Positions 15,601 to 22,630 of a stretch of 22,732 bases of DNA are shown piece after piece. Position 1 is the first letter of the stretch. Each line of letters opens with the position of its first letter. A model generated the notes under the pieces. The model searched no databases. It saw nothing but the letters and a program-made list of their open reading frames with translations, and was not told the DNA's origin. Origin of the DNA: an uncultured Prevotella sp. (GTDB lineage Bacteria; Bacteroidota; Bacteroidia; Bacteroidales; Bacteroidaceae); the NCBI GenBank assembly GCA_900539625.1, contig UQCW01000046.1, forward strand, positions 1 through 22,732, written 5' to 3'. The position numbers and the translations under genes are program-made.

Positions 15601-17304
15601 ATGGAAGCATTCTATATGCCGCAGGGCAACGGCAAGCATTATGCCAACGCTTATGTCAGCACCGACACCTTGGAGGTGCTGCAATGTGAAGGCACCTATG
15701 ACGACAACGACGGGAGTTTTGACGGCGTGGCCAATTTGCACGATTGCCCACTGCGCCTCATCAACGGTTTCCTCGTTGACACCGACGTTGCCATGCGTGG
15801 CGAAGCTGGCGGCGAACTCCACATCACGGGAACGGCCGATGCTCCAGTGATTGACGGCGCACTGGCATTCGACGATGCCCACCTCTATTCTGAGGTCTAT
15901 GGTTTCGACTTCCTGATGGACCCCACGCCGGTGGAAATCCGTGCGAGTCAGATGAACTTGAAGAACTATGCCCTGCGCTCTGCGAAGAACGAAAACCCGC
16001 TTTTGCTCAACGGCACGCTCGACATGCGCGATTTCTCGCGCATCGGTCTCAATTTCTCAATGCGGGCCAACAATTTCGAGCTCATCAATGCCAAGCGAAA
16101 CAGTTTGTCGCTGCTCTATGGAAAGGTTTATGCCAACTATCTCGGAACGCTCAAGGGAACGTCTGACAACATCAGTATCCGCGGCAAACTCGAGATTCTC
16201 GACCGCACCGACATGACCTACATCCTCAAGGACTCACCATTGACGGTTGACGACTGCCTGCACGACCTCGTGCAGTTTGTTTCCTTCCGCGACTCGGCCG
16301 CTGTTGAGGAAAAAACGCCGCTGGAAGTCAGCGGATTCGACCTCACGCTGGGCATCTCCATCAGCGATGCCGCACGCTTCCGCTGCAGTCTGAGTGAAGA
16401 CGGGCAGAACTACGTGAACCTTGAAGGTGGCGGCGACCTCACCATGCGTATTACACAACAGGGCGACATGCGCTTGACGGGACGCTTCACGGCCAACAGC
16501 GGCGAGATGAAATACTCGCTGCCCATCATCCCGCTCAAGACGTTCAACATCGTTCAAGGAAGTTATGTCGACTTCACGGGCGACATGATGAACCCAACGC
16601 TCAACATCACCGCCAAGGAGCGCGTGAGGGCAACGGTGGTTGAAAACGACCAGCCGCGCACCGTGCCTTTCGATGTGGGTGTGCAAATCACGCAGCCGCT
16701 CAACAATATGGGCCTGACGTTCATCATTGAAGCCACGGAAGACCTCACGGTGCAAAATCAGTTGGCCACGATGTCGGCCGACCAGCGGAGCAAAACGGCG
16801 GTGGCCATGCTCGCCACGGGCATGTATGTGACCGACGATATGCTCACCTCGGGAGGTAGCGGATTCAAGGCCAGCAACGCCCTCAACGCCTTCCTTCAGA
16901 GCGAAATCCAGAACATCGCTGGCAGTGCACTGAAAACCATCGACCTCTCCATCGGCATGGAAAACAATACGAGCGCCGCAGGCACCGAAACCACCGACTA
17001 TTCCTTCCAGTTTGCCAAACGCTTCTGGAACAACCGCATTAGCGTGATCATCGGAGGAAAGGTCAGCACAGGCGAAGACGCTCAAAACTCTGCCGAGAGT
17101 TTCATCGACAATGTGGCCATTGAATATCGTCTCGACAAGAGTGCCACGCGCTATGTTAAGGTCTTTTACGACCGCAGCACGCGCGACCCGCTTGAAGGAC
17201 AGCTCACGCAAACTGGTGCCGGACTGGTGTTGAGGAGAAAAACCGACAGGCTCGGCGAACTCTTCATCTTCAAACGCAAGAAGAAAACCGACGTTCAAAG
17301 GTAG
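12628..17304 (+). CDS. tamB: TamB-family translocation and assembly module protein
   Basis: 1558 residues. An N-terminal basic segment and single membrane anchor (KKWVIGILLSPFVIFLLLAV, about 11-30) lead into an AsmA/TamB-like start (SESTGMNISVSRVRLSFPL). A very long region of short beta-strand repeats follows (about 60-1150), typical of the TamB beta-groove. The conserved C-terminal TamB (DUF490) domain is at about 1150-1550, including GEMKYSLPIIPLKTFNI, then a PTLNITA motif. The groove is thought to carry hydrophobic cargo, proposed to be phospholipid or unfolded outer membrane protein segments, between inner and outer membranes. The next gene encodes its TamA-like partner, 95 bp downstream, so the two probably form one envelope-assembly complex. 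Length is typical for Bacteroidota TamB. Identity is firm; cargo is inferred from the family. Confidence 0.9.
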   Translation: MKKSIQHKAKKWVIGILLSPFVIFLLLAVLLYLPPVQNFVVHRVAASLSESTGMNISVSRVRLSFPLDLSVKGVEVIDGRDTVVSASSLYLDVRLKPLFEGRADIDGFSLYDAKVNSKHFISNTYIRGKIGRLQAAAHGVEWTRGVVKLNQASLDDADLYVALSDTAREEPDTLPSMPWRIVAEQVTINRSRVSLSMPGDSMRLMAEMGKARLEGGLFDTGRPYYSVRRFNVEKGGVVYAALPSDSAVSVSAKAVGNAAFALSNTLLWKKFRMEEKLSADYIAVSNLRLQLDTLSYDEKGTLRTYLAALAFNEHSGLKVENVKGRIYMDTTRLFLPLLELSTPASKIKARADLNFNAFTPGRHETMSLALNASLASEDVRTLAKGYADDYILEAFPSVPLTVEGRIEGNISHLSLSRLHLAWPQLLSVTLKGSANDIAEAWRTAKFDFETRIGKGAFIQKFLPLLARGFFDIPNGTSARGDFRMKGNHYATGFRVNALRGWLGAKADVDLDRETYALKAVAHAFPLGRFLPGYGLGDFSGTLQGAGRHFDLFSAMSSLEAKAQVDHLVASGQTFSGLSLKASSRRGQVEVDFASSNALLEANGKLTASLGRDIEARLMLDLLNVDLKALGMVKDTLQAGLIVDVTARTNRKLTAYSAQGGFSNIHFSTPTRGFAAMDLNFDVATAADTTTACITAGDLDLDFGAKGDVDHLMAGLSRFSKVLMRQLEKKKIDQEMLRRAFPVMKFHLAAGRENPLSRFLFFKGIDYQEARLELSSDPLNGMGGRFDVSRFQQGNLQLDTIHFALSQDTAGLNLDGTIRNYLRKNPNKFTARLSAYIHNSGIGSHIDFTDSQGRKGIDLGLRADFINNGLNLSLSPNNPIIAYRRFNVNDENFIFLGKNKDIKADMNLLADDGTALSIYSTPADSVNDITLSINNLNLGELSNVMPYLPKLEGMLSGDMHVMDDHQNGSLSAAAQYKAKSLVFEDAQLGNVGMEAFYMPQGNGKHYANAYVSTDTLEVLQCEGTYDDNDGSFDGVANLHDCPLRLINGFLVDTDVAMRGEAGGELHITGTADAPVIDGALAFDDAHLYSEVYGFDFLMDPTPVEIRASQMNLKNYALRSAKNENPLLLNGTLDMRDFSRIGLNFSMRANNFELINAKRNSLSLLYGKVYANYLGTLKGTSDNISIRGKLEILDRTDMTYILKDSPLTVDDCLHDLVQFVSFRDSAAVEEKTPLEVSGFDLTLGISISDAARFRCSLSEDGQNYVNLEGGGDLTMRITQQGDMRLTGRFTANSGEMKYSLPIIPLKTFNIVQGSYVDFTGDMMNPTLNITAKERVRATVVENDQPRTVPFDVGVQITQPLNNMGLTFIIEATEDLTVQNQLATMSADQRSKTAVAMLATGMYVTDDMLTSGGSGFKASNALNAFLQSEIQNIAGSALKTIDLSIGMENNTSAAGTETTDYSFQFAKRFWNNRISVIIGGKVSTGEDAQNSAESFIDNVAIEYRLDKSATRYVKVFYDRSTRDPLEGQLTQTGAGLVLRRKTDRLGELFIFKRKKKTDVQR

Positions 17305-17328
17305 GCCAGTTGTCGCAGCATGCTCAGT

Positions 17329-17352
17329 TGAAGCTGATGCTGAAGCTGATGC
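17329..17352 (+). repeat. Perfect 12-bp tandem duplication
   Basis: TGAAGCTGATGC occurs twice in immediate succession in the 95-bp tamB-tamL gap. A partial family-1 end (ACCTACTTATAAATT, from 17374) follows, 12 bp before the tamL ATG. Significance is unclear. Confidence 0.6.
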
Positions 17353-17399
17353 AAGATATTTTCGTTCGCCAATACCTACTTATAAATTTAGCAACAAAC

Positions 17400-19910
17400 A
17401 TGAAATTTCCATATATATTCCCCACGCCACGTTCCCTCCATTTGTGGCTCGCAAGCATTGCCCTCCTGCTATCGGCCTGCTCCACCACGAGCCATCTGCC
17501 AGAAGACGAGCAACTTTATATCGGTATTGACCACATCTCCTACGACGGCACGCCGCTTTCGTCAAAGCATAAGGCCAAGCAGGATTCAGCGGGCGTCATC
17601 ACCTCCATCGGCAATGCCGTTGAGGCGGTGGGCGACGTGTTGCGTGGCAACGGCACGAAAGCGCTCGAAGAGCAGATGAAGGCGCCCGAAAAACGCAAAC
17701 TCTCAGCCGAGGAGCGCAGGGCGGAAAAGAAGCGCCGAGAGGCGGAACAAGCTGCTTTCGCCACGGCAAAAGAAGAAGTGGAGGCCGTTTTGGCCTATCC
17801 GCCAAACTATGCCCTCTTCGGATCTTCCTCCATGCGTTCGCCATTCCCCGTGGGGCTGTGGGTGTATAATGGTTTCGTTGACCATCAGGAAGGTCTTGGA
17901 AAATGGATTTTCAAGACCTTTGCCGCCACTCCCGTCTATGTCAGCACGGTGAGTCCGGAGGTGCGTGCCCGCGTGGCGGCAAACACGCTCCGCAACTATG
18001 GATTTTTCAGTGGGCGCGTCAATAGTGAAGTGCTTCCGCAGCGAAATCCGCGAAAGGCAAAGGTGGCCTACAGCGTTTATGCCGGACCGCTCCATCGACT
18101 CGACTCCATCGCCTATCTCAATTTTCCGGCCCGCGCCGACAGCCTTTTGCGGGCCACCGAGGGCCAGCGCCTGCTCAGAAAGGGCGACGCCTTCAGTGTG
18201 GTCAATCTCTCCAACGAGCAGACACGCATAGAAAATCTCTTCCGCGAAAACGGCTACTACTATTATTCGGCAGCCTACACCACCTACCGTGCTGACACCC
18301 TCATGCGGCCTGGCTTCGTTCAGCTGCGTGTGGCTCCTTTGGCAGACCGTCCTGAGCGCGTGCGCCATCAATGGCACATGGGCCACACGTATATCAGTAT
18401 GCGCCGCGCAGACCTCGATCAGCTCGACCAGTCGGTGCAAGGCCGCACCTTCACCTTTAATTATTCTGGCAAGAAAATGCCGCTTCGTGCCCCTATGTGG
18501 ATCCGCGCTGTCAGCCATCGCAAAGGCGAACTCTTTCGCTTGAGCGACAGCAACACGACGCTCGAAAAACTCGGTGCTATGGGCGTGTTCAGTCAGATTG
18601 ATGTCAACTATGTGCCGCAGGACACCACGGAAAACTGCGACACGCTCGATCTCTATATCTCCACCGTCATGGACAAACTCTTCGACAGCAGTTTTGAAAT
18701 GAATGCCACGCTGAAGAGCAACCAGCAGGTGGGTCCTGGCGTTTCCTATGGCATCTCCAAGCGCAATGCTTTCCGTGGCGGCGAAAAAGTGTCGTTCAAG
18801 ATTTTTGGCTCTTATGAATGGCAAACGCGTTCTGGGCGCGGCGGGGGCAATTCCCTGCTCAACTCCTACGAGCTCGGCACGGAACTTTCTCTTGAGTTTC
18901 CGCGCTTCATGATGCCTGTTGTCCATCGGCGCCATTTCCGCATGCCGTCGTCCACCACCTTCGCGCTGAATGCCGACTGGAAAAACCGTGCTGGCTTCTT
19001 CCAGATGATGTCTTTTGGAGGAAACATCACTTACAAGTGGCACAAGACGCAGTCGACCAACCATGAGTTCACCCTCTTCAGTCTCGACTACGATCGCCTG
19101 ATTCATAAGACCAGCACGTTCGACAGTATCATGACGGCCAACCCCGCGCTCTACGTGTCCATGCGCAATCAGTTTGTGCCTTCGATGAGCTACACCATCA
19201 CTTATGCCTCTGCTGCCAACCATCGCAACCCCGTGTGGCTGCAGTTTTCAATCAAAGAGGCCGGCAACGTCACTTCGGGCATCTACGCCGCAACTGGAAA
19301 AAAATTTAGCGAGCAAAACAAGAACCTCTTCGGAAGTCCCTTTGCCCAGTTTGTGAAAGTCACCGCTGAAGGCCACGAAAACATCCGCCTCAATTCGCGT
19401 TTCAGTCTCGCGGCCCGCCTCTTCGCCGGCGCCATCTATAGCTATGGCAACAGTCGACGGGCGCCCTATGCCGACCAGTTTTATGTCGGTGGCGCCAACA
19501 GCGTGCGTGCCTTCACCGTGCGCACCATCGGTCCGGGACGCTATCGCAGCGACAACAGTAAGTATGCCTACATCGACCAAACGGGTGACTTCAAACTCGA
19601 GGCCAATGCCGAATTTCGTGCCCGTCTTTTCGGGTCGCTCCACGGTGCCATCTTCCTCGATGCTGGAAACGTGTGGCTCCTGCGTCAGGACGCCCAGCGC
19701 CCTGGAGGTGAGCTCACCATGAACAACCTCAAGCACATTGCGGTTGGCACGGGAGCCGGTTTGCGTTACGACCTCGATTTTCTTGTTCTCCGTTTTGATG
19801 TCGGCATTGGTTTGCATGCCCCATACCAAACGTCGCGTTCTGGATTCTATAACCTCGAACGCTTCAAAGATGGTTTCGCCTTCCATTTCGCCATAGGCTA
19901 TCCGTTCTGA
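17400..19910 (+). CDS. tamL: TamL: lipoprotein TamA/BamA-like Omp85 outer membrane protein
   Basis: 836 residues from ATG 17400. A lipoprotein signal ends LLLSAC (Cys27). After a short segment comes a highly charged Lys/Arg/Glu helix (about 85-125, KRKLSAEERRAEKKRREAE). POTRA-like domains follow (about 130-400) and then an Omp85 barrel (about 430-836) that starts near GPGVSYGISKRNAFRGGE and ends in an aromatic beta-signal (AIGYPF). The lid-loop motif reads SVRAF at 701-705, a variant of (V/I)RG(F/Y). The frame opens further upstream at 17310, but that extension has no signal character and crosses a repeat end, so the lipoprotein start is preferred. It follows tamB and would be the outer membrane partner in assembling or transporting envelope components. 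Confidence 0.88.
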   Translation: MKFPYIFPTPRSLHLWLASIALLLSACSTTSHLPEDEQLYIGIDHISYDGTPLSSKHKAKQDSAGVITSIGNAVEAVGDVLRGNGTKALEEQMKAPEKRKLSAEERRAEKKRREAEQAAFATAKEEVEAVLAYPPNYALFGSSSMRSPFPVGLWVYNGFVDHQEGLGKWIFKTFAATPVYVSTVSPEVRARVAANTLRNYGFFSGRVNSEVLPQRNPRKAKVAYSVYAGPLHRLDSIAYLNFPARADSLLRATEGQRLLRKGDAFSVVNLSNEQTRIENLFRENGYYYYSAAYTTYRADTLMRPGFVQLRVAPLADRPERVRHQWHMGHTYISMRRADLDQLDQSVQGRTFTFNYSGKKMPLRAPMWIRAVSHRKGELFRLSDSNTTLEKLGAMGVFSQIDVNYVPQDTTENCDTLDLYISTVMDKLFDSSFEMNATLKSNQQVGPGVSYGISKRNAFRGGEKVSFKIFGSYEWQTRSGRGGGNSLLNSYELGTELSLEFPRFMMPVVHRRHFRMPSSTTFALNADWKNRAGFFQMMSFGGNITYKWHKTQSTNHEFTLFSLDYDRLIHKTSTFDSIMTANPALYVSMRNQFVPSMSYTITYASAANHRNPVWLQFSIKEAGNVTSGIYAATGKKFSEQNKNLFGSPFAQFVKVTAEGHENIRLNSRFSLAARLFAGAIYSYGNSRRAPYADQFYVGGANSVRAFTVRTIGPGRYRSDNSKYAYIDQTGDFKLEANAEFRARLFGSLHGAIFLDAGNVWLLRQDAQRPGGELTMNNLKHIAVGTGAGLRYDLDFLVLRFDVGIGLHAPYQTSRSGFYNLERFKDGFAFHFAIGYPF

Positions 19911-19925
19911 TTCGAAAAAGGGGCG

Positions 19926-19952
19926 CATTCAGGCAGGAGGTGAATGTTTTTT
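19926..19952 (+). terminator. Intrinsic terminator after tamL
   Basis: CATTCA (19926-19931) and TGAATG (19941-19946) form a stem around GGCAGGAGG, followed directly by six Ts (19947-19952). It lies 15 bp past the tamL stop. Confidence 0.55.
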
Positions 19953-19993
19953 CTCGCCTCTTGCGTTATCTCATATTCTTTAGGATGTCATCT

Positions 19994-20081
19994 ACTCGCG
20001 GCCGCAGTTCGTGCAACTCGCGGCCGCGATTCGTGCTACCTTCGGCCGCGAGTAATGCTACCAGCGGCCGCGAGTCGATGA
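19994..20081. repeat. 22-bp tandem repeat array, four units, GC-rich
   Basis: Four 22-bp units start at 19994, 20016, 20038 and 20060. Each begins AC and contains CGGCCGC; three carry the palindrome GCGGCCGC. Units diverge at several positions. Same period as the array at 807-916 but a different sequence. It sits in a 720-bp gene-free gap that otherwise holds the tamL terminator, a promoter-like box and a full family-1 element. Confidence 0.85.
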
Positions 20082-20287
20082 CTTGTATGGCGTTTCTGAA
20101 AGACTTTTCAATAGAGGTGGGGTGGGCGTACAAACATGTAGGATTGTGTCTTCGGAAGCAATCTACGGCATCGGCACCCACAAACGCCGAAAAATATTTT
20201 TCTCCCAGACGGCATATGAGTGTACAATCGTGTATTCCGATGTGTTAAAAGTGTGCTATATTTTTGGGATGTTGCAGTTTGTTGACG

Positions 20288-20295
20288 TAAATTTG
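20288..20295 (+). promoter_or_regulatory. Promoter-like box aimed into the family-1 element
   Basis: TAAATTTG (20288-20295) is preceded by TTTTG at a spacing of 21 nt, within the range of Bacteroidota promoters. A transcript would enter the element at 20329 in the orientation where its hairpin has G-U rather than A-C oppositions. Confidence 0.4.
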
Positions 20296-20328
20296 TGTAC
20301 AAAGCAAGAGAAATTATGAATGAATGTT

Positions 20329-20520
20329 TAAGTAGGTGGTCAATATTAGTTTATATTGAATTGTCGAATTATTTTGTTCCTACAGCTGTCTTGAAGAAGG
20401 AGCGTAGCAGGCTACGTGACTGATGAAAGGCAGTTGTAGGGGCAAAAGAATGCGGCAAGGCAATATCAGACAGTTTTTTCCCTGCATGGATACTATAAAA
20501 TAATTTTGAACACCTACTTA
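20329..20520 (+). mobile_element. Full family-1 GA-core hairpin element (MITE-like, 192 bp)
   Basis: The ends TAAGTAGGTGGTCAATATTA and TAATTTTGAACACCTACTTA form terminal inverted repeats of about 27 bp. The terminal TA on each side could be part of the repeat or a TA target duplication. Between them lies a 114-nt hairpin (20353-20466) with the 34-nt core at 20393-20426. No transposase is encoded. A nearly identical copy in the same orientation begins at 22631. The element ends 23 bp before the -7 box of the second TPR/HTH gene. Confidence 0.8.
20353..20466 (+). ncRNA. Candidate structured RNA hairpin, family 1
   Basis: Arms of 40 nt (20353-20392 and 20427-20466) give 31 Watson-Crick pairs, five G-U wobbles and four A-G oppositions by direct comparison, with no bulges. 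The apex is the 34-nt core GAAGAA-GGAG-CGTAG-CAGG-CTACG-TGAC-TGATGA, with stem CGUAG/CUACG, loop CAGG and flanking G-A oppositions. The pattern suggests a folded plus-strand RNA, probably in the leader of the downstream regulator gene. Expression is not shown. Confidence 0.5.
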
Positions 20521-20542
20521 TTATTGGCGTTTTTCGATTCAA

Positions 20543-20550
20543 TATCTTTG
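20543..20550 (+). promoter_or_regulatory. -7 box for the second TPR/HTH gene
   Basis: TATCTTTG matches TAnnTTTG, 81 bp upstream of the ATG at 20632. TATTG lies 16 nt upstream as a possible -33 box, 2 bp beyond the right end of the element at 20520. Confidence 0.5.
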
Positions 20551-20631
20551 AGCGCTGTAAATGTTGTAAAATAGAATAATGAGTCTACTACAAAAAAGTC
20601 GATAGCAAAAAAAATAACGAACTATTGAAAT

Positions 20632-22416
20632 ATGAAAATGCGATATTTGAAGAAACTGCGAATCTGTCTTTGGCTGATTGTGCCTTTGATGTCGTGTGTC
20701 GGTTGCCGTGATGGCGTCAACCAGAGACTGGCGTCGATTGACTCCTTGATGGACGTATGGCCGATGGACACATTGGCCATAAATTCCGGTTTGGCAGAAG
20801 TCGGGAAGGACATCGACGGCGCGAGCGAGAAAAACCGCATGTATTGGTCCTTGCTGTCGCAAGAGTACGCTTTCAGACGCTACATACCCTTGCACACAGA
20901 CAGCGTGGTTCGCAAAGTCGTTTCATATTATGACGCGCAGGGTACGACCCAAGAGAAAATCCGTGCACATTATCTTCTTGGCGGAGTGTATGCAGACTGG
21001 AATTGCTATGCCGATGCGCAGGTGCAGTTTCAGAAAGCCATTTCAATATACAGAGAAGACGAGCAGCCAGCATGTCACGACCTTATGGCCAAATGCTTCA
21101 TACAGATGGGTGAGATTTACAGCTACAACACAAGCTGGGATTTGGCAATGCAGCAATATCGGCATGGGATGTATTATGCACGTTTGGCGAAAGATTCCGC
21201 AAGAGTGTTGGATGCCTATATGAAATTGTCCTTTTGCTACCGTGAAAAAGGGCAGATGGATTCCCTACTGATATACTCAAAAATCGTTCGGCGTGGGTTT
21301 AAGGGACTTGGCATGAATCTCCGTGCTTCAAGGGCGCTGTTGTCGATGGCATACGCTTATACGACCACGCAGCGTTACCAAAAGGCTCGGGAATGTCTGG
21401 GACTTTTTGAGCGTGAATCTGGTGTGGTCAAAAAAGACGGTACCATAAAGCCCGACCCTTTTAATCAGACCTACTACGTGATGAAAGCCAGGTATTGCCT
21501 TGCTACAGGCGATCTGGATTCAGCACGCGTTTACTACGTTCGTTTGAGCAAGAGCAAGCAAGAAGCCTACCGGCTTTCTGGCTGTGAGGGGTTGGTGCGG
21601 GTGTATCTGCAAAAGAATCAGGTGGATTCTGTCAGGAAATATTTTGAGATTTTCAATGAATTGCAGGCCGTTGAAACCCTTCAGAGGGCAACAGAACAGT
21701 TGCAGGCGTCGCACATGCACGCGGAAGTGAAAAAGGCAGAAGAGGCAGCAGAAAGAGCTGAGGCCGACAGCGCAAGGAAAAAACAGGCCATCTTTGGTTT
21801 GCTGGCATTTTTTTTAGCGACTGTGCTTGCGAGTGGCATGTTCTATCGCCGGTATCGGAAACGTCAGGAGCGTGCTGCTTCCGTGATGCGAAGGGATTTG
21901 ACCAATTTGTTGATAGCAAAAGAGCAGGCAGAGAGAAATTTGAAACTGCTGAAGTCCTCCAATGCTGAACAAAAAGAGGCGGTGGCTCATTTGCAGGAAA
22001 TGCTGTGCTATTATGAACACCTTTCTAATGAATATATGATGTCGTGCAAGTCGGCAGACTCCATCGGCGGCATCGAAAACATCCTTGTCGTTTTCAGGCA
22101 GGCGGCAGATTCAGGCAACCATATAGATATGAAGTCCTCCCGATGGCACGATTTGCAGGCCTACCTTTTGTTTAGCGACTCAAAGTTTGCCCAGCAACTC
22201 CTGTTGTGGCGCTCGTCATTGAAAATCAAAGAGCGCGACTTTTACATCTGTGTGTTGGTTCGTTTGGCTTTCTCGGCCCACCAGATGCAGGTGATTTTGC
22301 GGAGCTCTGCTTCAACCGTGTCCATGGCGCGTATGAGGCTTCTGAAAAAGATTTTTGCAACCGAAGGAGGAGCAGAGGAATTTGATAGGCGGCTCCGTGA
22401 TTGGGGGCGTCAGTAG
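20632..22416 (+). CDS. Lipobox/TPR/transmembrane/HTH regulator, paralogue B
   Basis: 594 residues. A lipoprotein-like signal (LWLIVPLMSCVGC, Cys22 or Cys25) is followed by TPR-like helices (about 30-350), including RAHYLLGGVYADWNCYADAQ, then a charged helix (about 360-383), one transmembrane span (KQAIFGLLAFFLATVLASGM, about 384-403), a cytoplasmic coiled coil (about 408-470) and a C-terminal HTH-like region (about 530-575, KIKERDFYICVLVRLAFSAH, then SASTVSMARMRLLKKIF). Domain order and N-terminal motif match the gene at 1359-3050; the main difference is the longer juxtamembrane coiled coil. I infer a membrane-spanning one-component regulator reading the periplasm with its TPRs; signal and targets are unknown. 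A second in-frame ATG lies two codons in. Near-identical copies of the family-1 element flank it on both sides in the same orientation. Confidence 0.85.
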   Translation: MKMRYLKKLRICLWLIVPLMSCVGCRDGVNQRLASIDSLMDVWPMDTLAINSGLAEVGKDIDGASEKNRMYWSLLSQEYAFRRYIPLHTDSVVRKVVSYYDAQGTTQEKIRAHYLLGGVYADWNCYADAQVQFQKAISIYREDEQPACHDLMAKCFIQMGEIYSYNTSWDLAMQQYRHGMYYARLAKDSARVLDAYMKLSFCYREKGQMDSLLIYSKIVRRGFKGLGMNLRASRALLSMAYAYTTTQRYQKARECLGLFERESGVVKKDGTIKPDPFNQTYYVMKARYCLATGDLDSARVYYVRLSKSKQEAYRLSGCEGLVRVYLQKNQVDSVRKYFEIFNELQAVETLQRATEQLQASHMHAEVKKAEEAAERAEADSARKKQAIFGLLAFFLATVLASGMFYRRYRKRQERAASVMRRDLTNLLIAKEQAERNLKLLKSSNAEQKEAVAHLQEMLCYYEHLSNEYMMSCKSADSIGGIENILVVFRQAADSGNHIDMKSSRWHDLQAYLLFSDSKFAQQLLLWRSSLKIKERDFYICVLVRLAFSAHQMQVILRSSASTVSMARMRLLKKIFATEGGAEEFDRRLRDWGRQ

Positions 22417-22467
22417 TAGTGGGGGCGCTTTGTGTCTCCCATTCTGACTTGGCTAAAGATAAAAATA

Positions 22468-22492
22468 GGTATGTGGTCAAAATTATTTTACA
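22468..22492 (+). repeat. Degenerate solo end of family-1 element
   Basis: The 25 bp including GTGGTCAAAATTATTTTA match the complemented right terminus of the full family-1 element at 21 positions. No core or partner end lies before the hairpins that follow. Confidence 0.4.
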
Positions 22493-22496
22493 TTTG

Positions 22497-22530
22497 AAAC
22501 GCTCTCTCGGACGCGCCCGAGAGAGCGTTT
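22497..22530 (+). terminator. Strong 14-bp hairpin after paralogue B
   Basis: AAACGCTCTCTCGG and CCGAGAGAGCGTTT are perfectly complementary around loop ACGCGC, 80 bp past the stop codon. The A-rich 5' arm and T-rich 3' arm fit a bidirectional terminator, though no long T-run follows. Confidence 0.6.
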
Positions 22531-22547
22531 GCTTATTACAGGCAGCA

Positions 22548-22587
22548 CCTCGGCAAAGCATTCAAACAGTTTGATGCTTTGCCGAGG
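22548..22587 (+). terminator. Second long hairpin, 18 bp with one bulge
   Basis: CCTCGGCAAAGCAT pairs with ATGCTTTGCCGAGG, extended by CAAA/TTTG around CAG with one bulged T, followed by TTTGTTCTG. It lies only 17 bp after the previous hairpin. Probably a tandem terminator; it could also serve a convergent gene beyond the window. Confidence 0.55.
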
Positions 22588-22630
22588 TTTGTTCTGCATT
22601 TCAAATTAAAGAAAAATTCTCTTGGCATAT

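Noticed and set aside
17703..19223. Long minus-strand frame opposite tamL (also 13507-14622 and 16234-17298 opposite tamB)
   Set aside because: These are mirror frames caused by codon bias of the real plus-strand genes; the products are low-complexity His/Arg/Glu-rich and lack family motifs.
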